Origin: Actinospica sp035493475
GTDB lineage: Bacteria > Actinomycetota > Actinomycetes > Streptomycetales > Catenulisporaceae
NCBI GenBank assembly: GCA_035493475.1
Contig: DATJIF010000183.1
Coordinates: 21,934 to 85,933 of the forward strand
DNA: 64,000 nucleotides
Reading direction: 5' to 3'
Position numbers and translations under genes: made by a program
In this document: in pieces, positions 42,203 through 50,846 of the stretch
Layout of the letters: every line of letters begins with the position of its first letter
Position numbering within the stretch: the first letter of the stretch is position 1
The notes under the pieces: model-generated
Told to the model about the DNA's origin: nothing
Database searches by the model: none
Seen by the model: only the letters and a program-made list of their open reading frames with translations

Positions 42203-43339
42203 TCAGGCTACTGCGATGACCTCCTTCTCCTGCGCCACGATGTCGAGCACGGCGCCGACCAGCCGATCGACCTCCGCCGGATCCCGCAGCAGCGCGGCGA
42301 TCCGGTCGGCGGGCAGCGGATCCTGGTGCGGCGGCCGGTCCGCGCCCCAGGCGGCGCAGGACTCGCCGAACGCGCCGCCGATCGCCGCGGCCACCGCGTC
42401 GCGCGGCGGCTGTCCCGCGTCGAGCCGCAGCCGCGCCTCGTCCAGCGCCAGGCCCGCGAGCCGCACGAGCATGGCGTCGTCGAACTCGTGCGTCTCCACG
42501 ATGCGCAGCGCGGGCGGCACCGCGTCCGCCGTCGGGTAGACCGGCGGCTGCTTGCGGCCCAGCGGTACTTCGACGTAGCGCTCGTACCACGCGGGACGCG
42601 CCCGCATGGCCGTGAGCACCGTCTCGATGTCCCGCTCGACCGCCGCGCCGTCGCCCGCGTCCGAGCCCGGCACCCGCGCCTCGCGGCTGCGGCCCCACTC
42701 CTCCAACGGCCACAGCCCGCACCCGGCGGTCATCGGCAGGCCCACCCACGTGAGCACGGCCACCGCCAGGAAGCACAGCCACGGATCGCCGGCGAGGCCG
42801 CTGGCGACGAACTCCGGCAGCCGCGGGCGCTGCAGCGCGCCCCGCTGGCCGCGCCGCCTGCGATGCCCGTCGACGCACGCCTTCTGCACCCGGCTCGCTA
42901 TCCAGCCGCCCAGGTTGCTGATCGGGGTGTCCGCGAAACGCAGCACGTAGTCCACCACCGCGGCCACGTCGTCCTCGAAACCGTCGAGGCACTCCGGCGC
43001 CAGGGTGTGGACCGAGCCCATGCAGCCGCGGTGCCCGCGCTGCATCTCGACGGACCGGGTCACCCGGCTGAACACGATCGGCCACGCCACGGCGTAGACC
43101 GCGGAGCCCAGCAGGGCGTGCTCGCGAGCGTTGCTGGCCGCGACGGACGCGAGCCGGCCACCGGCCGCCAGCGCGTCCAGCCGTCCCACCGACGCGGCCG
43201 CCGCGAATGCGGACGCGCGCTGGGACGACGATGCCGCGGACGTGCCGCGCCCACCGTGTCGGCGACGCGTCGGGCTCACCGGGCCCGGCCGCGTCGTCCC
43301 CGGCCGCGATGGCCGGGGAGCGTTGTTGTCTTCTGTCAT
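42203..43339 (-). CDS. Sigma-factor-like protein, paralogue 1
   Basis: A 378-aa protein of a family I recognise only by its paralogue at 54096-55142. Residues 1-70 are Ser/Ala/Arg-rich and probably disordered. The core holds SAVYAVAWPIVFSRVTR, QRGHRGCMG, DDVAAVVDYVLRF and SNLGGWIASRVQKACVDGHRRRRGQRGALQRPRLP, which resembles the region 2 helices of ECF sigma factors (the GWI...D..RRRR pattern). A middle part (LTWVGLPMTAGCGLWPLEEW) and PLGRKQPP are also shared with the paralogue. ATG 43339 is chosen. A real promoter-recognition role is doubtful; region 4 is not evident. Divergent from a small gene; convergent with the amidohydrolase. Confidence 0.7.
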   Translation of the reverse strand: MTEDNNAPRPSRPGTTRPGPVSPTRRRHGGRGTSAASSSQRASAFAAAASVGRLDALAAGGRLASVAASNAREHALLGSAVYAVAWPIVFSRVTRSVEMQRGHRGCMGSVHTLAPECLDGFEDDVAAVVDYVLRFADTPISNLGGWIASRVQKACVDGHRRRRGQRGALQRPRLPEFVASGLAGDPWLCFLAVAVLTWVGLPMTAGCGLWPLEEWGRSREARVPGSDAGDGAAVERDIETVLTAMRARPAWYERYVEVPLGRKQPPVYPTADAVPPALRIVETHEFDDAMLVRLAGLALDEARLRLDAGQPPRDAVAAAIGGAFGESCAAWGADRPPHQDPLPADRIAALLRDPAEVDRLVGAVLDIVAQEKEVIAVA

Positions 43340-43538
43340 TGTCGGTACTACCTCCACTGCGGAGCCCACCAAACGCCGCATGGCGGCGGCCCACTGTCCG
43401 GACCGCGGCTTCAGCTTGCGCCGATGGCGGCCACGGAAGTGGCCACGCAGTGGCCAACCCGGAGCCGTAGGGGACATACGCTCCGGAATGGACCCGTGCG
43501 GGGTGGAGTGCGGTGAAGTCAGGACCCATAATCGTCCC

Positions 43539-43778
43539 GTGACGACGGATCCCGAACGCGATGGCGCGGGCACGGACGAGAACAAGGACGCTTCGGTGAA
43601 CGCGGCGGGCGACTACCGCACCTCGCCGACGACCGGTGAACTCGAGTACTTCGACGGCCTGAACTGGACGCGTCCCGGCACGGCGCCGCGGAGCTCAGAG
43701 TTCCTCATCCGACCGGTACCGCCCGCCGAGCAGCCCCCCGCCGACGCCACGGACCCGACCGGCCCCGAGCCCGTCTGA
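43539..43778 (+). CDS. Small protein, possibly DUF2510-like
   Basis: A 79-aa ORF starting at GTG 43539, with SPTTGELEYFDGLNWTRPG resembling the short DUF2510 motif (aromatic-rich YWDG..WT) found in actinobacterial proteins. The Pro-rich C-terminus overlaps the 3' end of the TIR-STAND gene by 84 bases on the opposite strand, which lowers confidence. Upstream (43340-43538) three GGCCACG/GGCCA units spaced 11-12 bp (about 43428-43455) may belong to a divergent promoter. Confidence 0.45.
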   Translation: MTTDPERDGAGTDENKDASVNAAGDYRTSPTTGELEYFDGLNWTRPGTAPRSSEFLIRPVPPAEQPPADATDPTGPEPV

Positions 43779-46334
43779 CGCCGACCCCGCGCTGCCGGGG
43801 CCACTCAATCCCCTGAGACCGCGGCGTGCCCGCGCGCACTCCGCGTCCCCCTCGGCCTGCCTGCCGTGCGCGCGCAGCACCTCGCCGTAGAACAGGCGGC
43901 GGGTCAGCGCGTCCACGTGGTCGGGACCGAGGACAGCGGTGGAATCTTCGCAGACCTCGTACGCGGTCATGACCACCCGTGGGTCACGCAGCAGACGCAG
44001 GTCGACGGCGACGGCATAGCGCGCTTCGAGGGGCGCCGCGTGGTCCGCGCCGTAGAGCTCCGCCAGCCGTTCGTACGTGTCCTGATGCAGCACGAGCGCA
44101 CCCTGCGGATCGCCGAGAACACGCAGGTCGAGGCCGAGCGCGTACGCCGACCGCAGTGTGTCGGGGTGGTCGGGGCCGAGCACGTCCGCCAGGGCACGAA
44201 GATTCGGCTCGTCGAGACGCAGCGCACGCGCGGACCGGCCGAGTGCGCGGGCGCCGTGGGCCGCGTTGTGGACGGCGCGCAGCCTCTCGCGGCTGTCCGG
44301 GCCGAACCGCGTGGCCAGCCGCCGAATCAGCCGCTCCAGCATCGCGGTCGAGGCCTCGAAGTCCCCGCACGCCGACAGGTCCGTCGCCAGGTCGAGCTCC
44401 GCGCGCAATGTGGCCGGACCGTCCGGACCCTCGGCCGCCGCGTGCACGGCCACGAGCTCCCGATCGATCCGCGCGGCACCCGACGGATCCCCCGAGCGAA
44501 ACAGAGCCCTGGCCATCTCCGCGCGAGCGCCGAGCACGAGTGTGTCGTGGTTCTCGTTCTTCCACTTCTCGTAGGCCGCGGTAGCCAGCTGACCTGCGGT
44601 GACGGCGTCTCCGCGGGCGGCGAGGTGGTGTGCGACGCGCAGCAGCAGCGCACGGCAGTCGGGATCGCTGGTGGCGGTGAAGTCGAGGGCGAGCACGTGC
44701 GGCAGGATCACGTCGTAGCCCGCCGGAGTCCGCAGGTCACGCGGATCCCCGGGGTCGGCCGCCGCCAGCAGCACGCGCGCCTGCTCCCGAAGCGGCTCGG
44801 CGTGCTCGGCACCGATGCGCTCGAGCACGAAAGACTGGAACAGCGGGTGCGCATGGAAGGCCCCGTCGCGCACGGGCACGAGCCCGCTGTCCGCCACCAT
44901 CGCGACGGCTTCGACGTCCGAGACCGATCCGTCTGAGATCGATCCATCTGGGATCGAACCGGGCTCGGTGAACAGCCGCAGCGGAACGGCGGCCGGAGCC
45001 AGCACGCCGAGCAGCCCGAGGATCCGGCGCGTGCGCGGCGTCCCGGACTCGATCCGATCCAGCACCGGCGACCAAGCCCCGACGACGGAGACCGCGCCCG
45101 CACGGCTCCTGGTCCTCGCGTGCGGCAGATTCGCCAGCAACGCGCCCGGAGCGGTGGCCGCACGTCGTGCCAGGTCGTCGGCCCGGAACCAGCCCGCCTT
45201 CACCAGCGCCGCCGACTGCGCCACGGCCAGCGGCAGATCCCCCATCGCCGCGGCCAGGCCGTCGAGCGTATCCGGAGTCTGATTCGGCAGATACGCGGAG
45301 AGCAGCTCCACCGACTCCTCACGCGCGAAGAGCTCGACAGGGCACTGCTGCACGGCAGCCAAGCCCCAGTCGGCGATCCGCGAGGTGATCAGGACGTCGC
45401 CGCCGGAGCCGCCGGAACCGAAGGCGGTCAGCAGGTCGAGCAGCGCGTCCGGCGCGTCCGCCTCGTCTACTCCATCGAAGACGACCAGCCAGCGTCCGCT
45501 GCGCGCGATCCGGTCGAAGAGCTCCGGTACGCCGGTAGCCGCGTCCCAGCCGGGGCCGAGGCCGGTGGCGGCGGCGAGTTCGGTCAGCCGCGCACCGAGC
45601 GTGCGCGGATCCCGGGCGTCGATCCACCAGACCGCCGCGTACCGGCCCGCCGCGCGCCGAGCGTATTCGGCCGCGAGCACGCTCTTGCCGGTTCCGACCG
45701 CGCCGGAAAGCACGACCGGCACCGGCGTGCCGAACTGCGCGTGTTGCCCGGACGCGGCGGCCATCGCGGACTCCAGCGCCGTGGACAGCGCGGGCCGCTC
45801 GACGTATCGGGCCTCGGCGGGCGGCAGACGGCAGATCGGCGGGCGGTCGGCGGTGCCGGGCAGCGGCGTCAGCACCTTGATCAGCCTTCTGATGGCCGAG
45901 GAGTGGTCGTAGTGCGTCATCCGGAGGGACTGGAGCCCGGCCAGATCCCACAGGTCCGGCGGCAGATCGCGCTCGCTGAGCCGGGGCACCTGGTCGAGCA
46001 GCACCGGGATGATCTTCTTGTCCAGCTGGAGCGCGATCGACAGCTCCGCGCGCACCCAGTCGTGCTCCTCGAACAGGCGCAGCCCACCGTCCGCGCCACG
46101 CATGCCGGACCAGTAGGGCCCGATCACCGCGACGCAGGCCACGCAGCCCTCGAGGTTGCCGAGGATCACGCGGCGGTAGTCGTCGCCAGGCTCGATCGAG
46201 TCCGTCGAGCGGAACACCACCGACTCGCCGTAGTGCGCCGCCAGCGCGGCCCGCAGCACGGCCGCCGCGTGCTCGCCGTCCTTGTTGCGGAAGCTGATGA
46301 AGACGGCCGCCGCCTCGGTCGTGGTGTCGGGCAT
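43695..46334 (-). CDS. TIR-NB-ARC-TPR signalling protein (STAND ATPase)
   Basis: An 879-aa protein. Residues 8-120 form a TIR domain: AVFISFRNKDGEHAAAVL at the start and DWVRAELSIALQLDKKIIPVLLD, where Glu97 occupies the place of the NADase catalytic glutamate. A NB-ARC ATPase follows (Walker A GAVGTGKS at 211-218, Walker B WLVVFDGVDEAD, VLITSRIADW), then a winged-helix region and about seven TPR repeats (GPDHPDTLRSAYALGLDLRVLGDPQGAL and similar). Such proteins act as ligand-triggered immune or signalling switches; the FxsT proteins of the FxSxx-COOH peptide systems share this layout, but no FxSxx peptide was seen. ATG 46334 has GAGGA six bases upstream. Divergent from the XRE-TPR regulator. 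Confidence 0.88.
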   Translation of the reverse strand: MPDTTTEAAAVFISFRNKDGEHAAAVLRAALAAHYGESVVFRSTDSIEPGDDYRRVILGNLEGCVACVAVIGPYWSGMRGADGGLRLFEEHDWVRAELSIALQLDKKIIPVLLDQVPRLSERDLPPDLWDLAGLQSLRMTHYDHSSAIRRLIKVLTPLPGTADRPPICRLPPAEARYVERPALSTALESAMAAASGQHAQFGTPVPVVLSGAVGTGKSVLAAEYARRAAGRYAAVWWIDARDPRTLGARLTELAAATGLGPGWDAATGVPELFDRIARSGRWLVVFDGVDEADAPDALLDLLTAFGSGGSGGDVLITSRIADWGLAAVQQCPVELFAREESVELLSAYLPNQTPDTLDGLAAAMGDLPLAVAQSAALVKAGWFRADDLARRAATAPGALLANLPHARTRSRAGAVSVVGAWSPVLDRIESGTPRTRRILGLLGVLAPAAVPLRLFTEPGSIPDGSISDGSVSDVEAVAMVADSGLVPVRDGAFHAHPLFQSFVLERIGAEHAEPLREQARVLLAAADPGDPRDLRTPAGYDVILPHVLALDFTATSDPDCRALLLRVAHHLAARGDAVTAGQLATAAYEKWKNENHDTLVLGARAEMARALFRSGDPSGAARIDRELVAVHAAAEGPDGPATLRAELDLATDLSACGDFEASTAMLERLIRRLATRFGPDSRERLRAVHNAAHGARALGRSARALRLDEPNLRALADVLGPDHPDTLRSAYALGLDLRVLGDPQGALVLHQDTYERLAELYGADHAAPLEARYAVAVDLRLLRDPRVVMTAYEVCEDSTAVLGPDHVDALTRRLFYGEVLRAHGRQAEGDAECARARRGLRGLSGPGSAGSASDGLGAGRVRGVGGGLLGGRYRSDEEL

Positions 46335-46341
46335 CGCAGTC

Positions 46342-46413
46342 CTCGGGCTTTCGGCAGTTCTCGGGCTTTCGGTAGCTCTCGGGCCTTCGGCGGTTCTCGA
46401 GCTCGGGGCTCTG
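46342..46413. repeat. 18-bp tandem repeats before the TIR-STAND gene
   Basis: Three units beginning CTCGGGC(T/C)TTCGG at 46342, 46360 and 46378, and a fourth degenerate unit at 46396. They fill the 5' leader of the TIR-STAND gene. In its frame they read as a six-residue repeat (RTAESP), so a longer N-terminus cannot be excluded. A GGATAAT -10-like box on the minus strand lies further upstream at about 46437-46446. Confidence 0.6.
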
Positions 46414-46532
46414 GACTCTCGCCGTGGCGGCCGAACCGGATTATCCTGATTCGTACACACTCGCACCAGGTCCGGCGCCGCCGCGTTCACCCATCCCCTG
46501 ACGGACAGCCAACGGGAAAAGGGGCGACATCG

Positions 46533-47912
46533 ATGGACCGGGACAGCACTGTGTTCGGCAGGGAGCTGCGACGACGGCGCGAGGCGGCAGGGCTCTCCCT
46601 GGCCGGCCTGGCGAGTCTGGTGCACTACAGCAAGAGCCACCTGAGCAAGGTGGAACACGGCGTCAAGCCGCCGAGCGAGGGTCTCGCCCGGCGCTGCGAC
46701 CACGCACTCGGGGCACGCGGCGAACTCGCCGCGCTGACCGCGCCGCGTACGCCCTCCCTCCAGGACGAGTCGGTCAACGATCCGGATGAGGTGTGGACGA
46801 TGGTGTTCGACGGCGGCGACGTGTGGTTCCGGGCGGCCTCGCGACGGCAGGTGCTCTCGGCGGCGGGCGGACTGGGCATCGGCACCCTGCTCCCGGCCGC
46901 GTACGGCATGCCCCGCCCCTCGGCCTCGGCCCCGACGGCAGCCACGGGGATTTCACAAGGTCTCGGCGACAGTGGCGACGGCGGTTCCGACAACGTCCTC
47001 GACAACTTCCGCGCGATGCTCAACCAGTCCCGCACACTCGGCCAGGTCCTCTCCCCCGCCGACCTGCTGCCGATGCTGCTCGGCCCCACCCACGTCCTGC
47101 GCCGCGTCGCCGAACAGTCGACGGGGACGCAGCGTGACGAAACCTTGCTGCTCGCCGCCCGCTTCGCCGAGTACACCGGCTGGATCGCCCAGGAGGCCGG
47201 CGACGAGCACGGCGCCATATGGTGGACCGACCGCGCCGTCGAATACGCCGCGATGGCCGGCCAGAACGACATGGCCGCGTACGCCCTCGTCCGCAGAGGC
47301 CTGATCGCCCTCTACCGCCACGACGGCAAGCAGACGGTCGAGCTCGCCCAGCAGGCCCAACGCGCCACCCGCGACCCGCGAATCAGAGGCCTGGCAGCGC
47401 AACGCGAGGCGCAGGGCCTGGCCGTCCTCGCCGACCGCGACGGCTGTCTCAGAGCCCTGGACCGCGCCGCCGACCTCCTGGACGCCGCAGCCGCAGCCTC
47501 GGCGTCCTCCACCTCCCCCCGCACCGCCCCCGACCCGACCGCCACCCCCCTGGGCCCGACGAACGTCGCCGACCCCGTCCGCGCCGCCCGCGGATGGTGC
47601 CTCTACGACCTAGGCGACACCCGCCGCGCCTCCGAAGCCCTCCGCGAGCAGTACGCCGCCCTCCCCGCCACCGCCCTCCGCGCCCGAGCCCGCTACGGCG
47701 CCCGCCTGGCCCTAGCCCTGGCCGCCGACGGCGAAGCCGAAGAATCCGCCGCCATCACCGCCCAAGTCCTCACCGCCTGCTCCCAAGTCGACTCCGCCAC
47801 CGTCCGCGTAGACCTCCGCACCCTGGCCCGCGAACTCAACCGCCTCATGTCCGTCCCCCAAGTCCGCGCCATCCGAGCCCCCTTGTCGGAGGTGCTGGGG
47901 ACGGGGCGGTGA
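46533..47912 (+). CDS. XRE-family regulator with TPR region
   Basis: A 459-aa protein: an N-terminal HTH (FGRELRRRREAAGLSLAGLASLVHYSKSHLSKVEHGVKPPSEGLARRCDHALG, residues 8-61), then WFRAASRRQVLSAAGGLGIGTLLP typical of actinobacterial XRE-TPR regulators, and a helical TPR-like C-terminal half (residues 170-450). ATG 46533 is the start; the frame is open far upstream only because it shadows the TIR-STAND gene. Divergent from that gene across 198 bp, it is the likely regulator of it. Alternatively it is a peptide-pheromone-type sensor. Confidence 0.85.
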   Translation: MDRDSTVFGRELRRRREAAGLSLAGLASLVHYSKSHLSKVEHGVKPPSEGLARRCDHALGARGELAALTAPRTPSLQDESVNDPDEVWTMVFDGGDVWFRAASRRQVLSAAGGLGIGTLLPAAYGMPRPSASAPTAATGISQGLGDSGDGGSDNVLDNFRAMLNQSRTLGQVLSPADLLPMLLGPTHVLRRVAEQSTGTQRDETLLLAARFAEYTGWIAQEAGDEHGAIWWTDRAVEYAAMAGQNDMAAYALVRRGLIALYRHDGKQTVELAQQAQRATRDPRIRGLAAQREAQGLAVLADRDGCLRALDRAADLLDAAAAASASSTSPRTAPDPTATPLGPTNVADPVRAARGWCLYDLGDTRRASEALREQYAALPATALRARARYGARLALALAADGEAEESAAITAQVLTACSQVDSATVRVDLRTLARELNRLMSVPQVRAIRAPLSEVLGTGR

Positions 47913-47936
47913 GCTGAGGCTGCGGTTTGCCGTTCG

Positions 47937-48160
47937 GCCCTACCTTCGGCGTGGTGCTGCGCTCGTTCCTCGCTCCGCACCACGCCTACGTCCGGGCCGA
48001 CTACATACCCCGCCCACCCGCCCTACTAAGGCGGCCCTACAGTCGCTGCGCTCCTTCGGGTAACGCCCTGCGGGCTAGAAGCCTTCGGCCCGCTACCTCC
48101 ACTCCCTCGTCGCTGGCGCTCCTCGGTCACTACGTCCGCGGGCCTACGGCGCTGCGCACG
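47937..48160 (+). repeat. Dispersed repeat, copy D (plus orientation)
   Basis: CGGCCCTACCTTCGG, then hairpin CGTGGTGC (47950-47957) with GCACCACG (47977-47984) around the same 19-nt loop as copy A, then CCTACGTCCGGGC, CCCCGCCCACCCGCCCTACT, CTCCTTCGGG and CACTACGTCCGCGGG. The 333-bp gap 47913-48245 holds only this repeat and the terminator at 48205-48234. Confidence 0.85.
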
Positions 48161-48204
48161 GCCACCGCTGTGGCTGACCTTGCTCTGGCGACCCACGCAG
48201 ACAG

Positions 48205-48234
48205 CGGTGCCACGCCAGTCGGGGCGTGGCACCG
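48205..48234 (-). terminator. Terminator hairpin after the SIMPL gene
   Basis: CGGTGCCACGCC (48205-48216) pairs perfectly with GGCGTGGCACCG (48223-48234) around a 6-nt loop, 11 bases beyond the minus-strand stop at 48246. Confidence 0.8.
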
Positions 48235-48245
48235 TGGTTGCCGAC

Positions 48246-48905
48246 TCACTCACCGATGAGCGAGAACCCCAGGACGACGCCAGCCGAGACAGTGATCTTT
48301 CCGGGGGTAAGATCCCCCTCTCCGCCCGTTGTAGCGGCCTGAGCGTGGCTGCGATAGGCGTTCTGCATCTGCTCGGAGTCGATGTCCTTGATGTGGACAA
48401 CCGGGCCAAGCCGGACCCCTGCCGCTTGCGCGTAGACTGTCGCCTTCTCCTGCGCCGCGGCCACAGCCGCCTCACGAGCCTGGGCACGCAGCTGCTTCTT
48501 GCTGCTCACGTCGAATTCGACTCCATCGACCTGATTCGCCCCGGCCTCGACGACATCGATCAGGATGGCCTCGAGGCCCTCCAGTTCGCGCACCTCGATC
48601 ACGAACGAGGCAGTACACGCGTAGCCGAGGAACTTACGCTCGTTGTTATTGAAGCTCCAGGTCGACTGCAGGTTCAGCCGAGACGTGGACACCGCGGTAT
48701 CCGGGATCCCATGCCCCCGCAGCACCTCCCGGACCCGGTTGACCGCTCCGCGAGTCACCGCGAAGGCCTCGGCGGGCTTCGGAAACGTCTGCTTGATCGC
48801 CACACGCAGCCTCGCGAGATCCGGAGCGGCGTCAACACTCGCCGCTCCGAACACCGACGCACCCCACGGCTTGTCTATGGACTGAGTTCCATTCATGTGG
48901 GACAT
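48246..48905 (-). CDS. SIMPL (DUF541)-domain protein
   Basis: A 219-aa protein with the SIMPL/DUF541 pattern: VFGAASVDAAPDLARLRVAIKQTFPKPAEAF, a YACTASFVIEVREL strand and the helix KKQLRAQAREAAVAAAQEKATVYAQAAGVRLGPVVHIKD. Family members are often periplasmic or secreted and of unclear role; here no signal peptide is evident, so it may be cytoplasmic. Start at ATG 48905 or ATG 48896. It is the only gene between repeat copies D and E, which face each other in opposite orientation. Confidence 0.82.
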   Translation of the reverse strand: MSHMNGTQSIDKPWGASVFGAASVDAAPDLARLRVAIKQTFPKPAEAFAVTRGAVNRVREVLRGHGIPDTAVSTSRLNLQSTWSFNNNERKFLGYACTASFVIEVRELEGLEAILIDVVEAGANQVDGVEFDVSSKKQLRAQAREAAVAAAQEKATVYAQAAGVRLGPVVHIKDIDSEQMQNAYRSHAQAATTGGEGDLTPGKITVSAGVVLGFSLIGE

Positions 48906-49055
48906 CCAACCAGCACGCTCCGCGCCCACGCGACTGAAGCACCACTCTGCAAGCCGCAGGCTAGACAGCCCGGCTCCGGTCACTCAACTCTGATCTTGCA
49001 GAGGGACGCAGGTCGCGTGCAGTAATCAGCCGCCTGCCATGCCGCGCGTAGTGTC

Positions 49056-49278
49056 GTAGGTGGGCGGTTGAGCGACCGAGGTACGAGGGAGCGTGCTGCC
49101 CACCGCAGGCTGGTTGAGTAGGGCGGGTGGGCGGGGTAAGTAATCGCCCCGGACGTAGCCGCCGACGCGGAGTGAAGCGGAGTGTCGGCGGCGGAGGTAG
49201 GGGCGAACACGGACCGCACGCTGACGATGCGATCTGAGCCCAAGAAACCCACCCAGTGCCGGTGACGTAGGTAGGGCC
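49056..49278 (-). repeat. Dispersed repeat, copy E (minus orientation)
   Basis: Read on the minus strand: GGCCCTACCTACGTCACCGG, a 50-bp insert, a second start module GCCCCTACCTCC, hairpin GCCGCCGAC (49192-49184) with GTCGGCGGC (49166-49158) around a different 17-nt loop, then CTACGTCCGGGGCGATTACT as in copy A, and CGCCCACCCGCCCTACTC. The gap 48906-49838 otherwise holds a GGACAACG/CGTTGTCC hairpin (49352-49400) and the tiny ORF at 49498. Confidence 0.8.
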
Positions 49279-49497
49279 TCGCGTTAACCATAAGCAAGTA
49301 CATAACATTCACCACATGCATAAGTGAGCGAAAAAGCCCCAACTCCACCCCGGACAACGACCCCACATCATCCCACGTCGGGGGCCGTTTCCCGTTGTCC
49401 ATCCGGCGGGGACTAGGGCAACACATTGTTATACGCCGTGAGCTTGGCGAGCCTAAGGGTGTAGGCGGAAGCACCACACCCGAGGGGAGGCCTTGTC

Positions 49498-49560
49498 ATG
49501 GAGACCCATGGATACGTCCACGTCTTTCTCGCTTGGCTGGCGTCGATCGTCGTCGGCTGA
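49498..49560 (+). CDS. Tiny hydrophobic peptide ORF (20 aa)
   Basis: ATG 49498 to TGA 49558-49560 encodes METHGYVHV followed by a hydrophobic stretch FLAWLASIVVG. It has a near-ideal ribosome site, GGGGAGG at 49484-49490 with 7-base spacing, and is closed by a strong hairpin at 49601-49632, so it looks like a complete transcription and translation unit. Possible roles are a type I toxin-like membrane peptide, a leader peptide for the next gene 280 bp downstream, or a small membrane regulator. It is too short for any family assignment, and there is no database support. Confidence 0.5.
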   Translation: METHGYVHVFLAWLASIVVG

Positions 49561-49600
49561 GGCCCGGCGGCGCGTCCGTCAGTAGGCATCCGAGGCAGCT

Positions 49601-49632
49601 GCGCCGGGGAGGGCCGCCCCCCTTCCCGGCGC
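49601..49632 (+). terminator. Hairpin after the tiny ORF
   Basis: GCGCCGGGGAGGG (49601-49613) pairs with CCCTTCCCGGCGC (49620-49632), 13 pairs including one G-U, around a 6-nt loop. It follows the 20-codon ORF and precedes the HTH gene, so it may terminate or attenuate. Confidence 0.65.
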
Positions 49633-49838
49633 TGTCGCGTGCGCTCGAGGGCGGGACGAATGGGGGGCGTGGCGATTCCGGGGTCAAACGGAATACCGGC
49701 GCGTACGGTGAGCGGGGGGCGGGGATTTCGCCATCGGTGTTGCCGGACTGATTTCGAGTTTTGCGTTTACCGTCGCCGACCTGCGGCTAGTGTGGTCTGT
49801 ACGCGAATGGTCTCGGCGAGAGGGAGCGCTGATCTGAC

Positions 49839-50832
49839 GATGCGTGATTCTGGGGTGGACCCCGAGCCGCAATTGGTGGAGGAATTCAGAAGGCTGCGCC
49901 GCGGGCGAGGGCTGCGCGCCGCGGGGTTGGCCGGACGGCTCGGGCCGCTGCTGACCGAACTGGTGGACGCTCCGGCGGGCACCTCGGACCGGGAGTTGCG
50001 GCGCCGGCTGCTGGTGCTGCTCGAACAGCTCACCCGGGGCTTCCCGAGCGAGCAGCGCGACACGATCATGTCGGCGCTGGCGGCCGACGCGGAGGGGAAC
50101 GGAGTACGCCGTGGAGTACGGCTGAGCGATCGGACCGCGCTGCTCGCGGAGGAGTCGCACTACGCGGAGCGCACCGTGCGCCGCCGTATCCAGGAGGCCT
50201 TCGGACAGCTCGTCGCGGCCGCGGCGGCGGAGCTGTCCGGACGCGACCGGGAGGGCGGCTGGTACCTGCGCCGGCTGGAGTCGCTGCTGCGGCTGGACGG
50301 CGAGGGGCCGGAGGTCTCGGAGAAGCGCACCATCGTGGCCCGGCGCGACGGGCTCGAGCGCATCCGGACGAAGTTCAGCGTGCCCGCGAACGGCAACGCG
50401 GTTATTCCGGAACCCGATCTTCTGGTCTCCGCGCGCTACGGCGCGGTGATCACGAAGACGGAGCGGAGGAGCGACGCGCTGTTCGAATTCGAGATCGAAT
50501 TCCCCGAGCCGATCCCGTTCGGCCGGGAACACGAGTACGAGCTCGTATTCCGTTTGCCGCCGCAGTGGCCGCTGCAGCCGTACTACGCGATGGTCCCGAT
50601 GGTCGAATGCGACGCGTTCCGGCTGCGGGTGCGCTTCGGCCTCGACCGGCTGCCCGCGTCCGTCGTGCTGCTCGACGGCATCGAGTACCAGGAGTTCCGC
50701 GGGCGGCTCGCCCCCGGCAGGCCGGTCCGGCTCGACTCCTTCGGCGAGGCGGCGCTGTCCTTCGAGCGGCTCACGCCCCGGCTGATGTACGGGATCGAGT
50801 GGGTTCCGGCGGCCGGGCAGGCGGCGGCATAG
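49839..50832 (+). CDS. HTH-like protein with C-terminal beta-sandwich
   Basis: A 330-aa protein. The N-terminal 130 residues are helical: FRRLRRGRGLRAAGLAGRLGPLLTELVD and LLAEESHYAERTVRRRIQEAFGQLVAAAAAEL look like a two-part HTH or regulatory module seen in actinobacterial signalling proteins. The C-terminal 170 residues are strand-rich (FEFEIEFPEPIPFGREHEYELVFRLPP, YYAMVPMVECDAFRLRVRFG) and look like an immunoglobulin-like sandwich. ATG 49839 has AGAGGGAG at about 13 bases; the frame is open to 49639. It is convergent with the PP2C gene. Role unknown, perhaps the transcription factor or sensor of the neighbouring operon. Confidence 0.65.
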
Positions 50833-50846
50833 CCGGACCGCGTGGC

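Noticed and set aside
43695..46334. Assigning the TIR-NB-ARC-TPR protein to an FxSxx-COOH peptide system
   Set aside because: No FxSxx-ending small peptide or radical SAM maturase is visible in the window; only the general layout is shared.
45120..46532. N-terminal extension of the XRE-TPR gene
   Set aside because: Antisense to the TIR-STAND gene; the HTH begins directly after ATG 46533.
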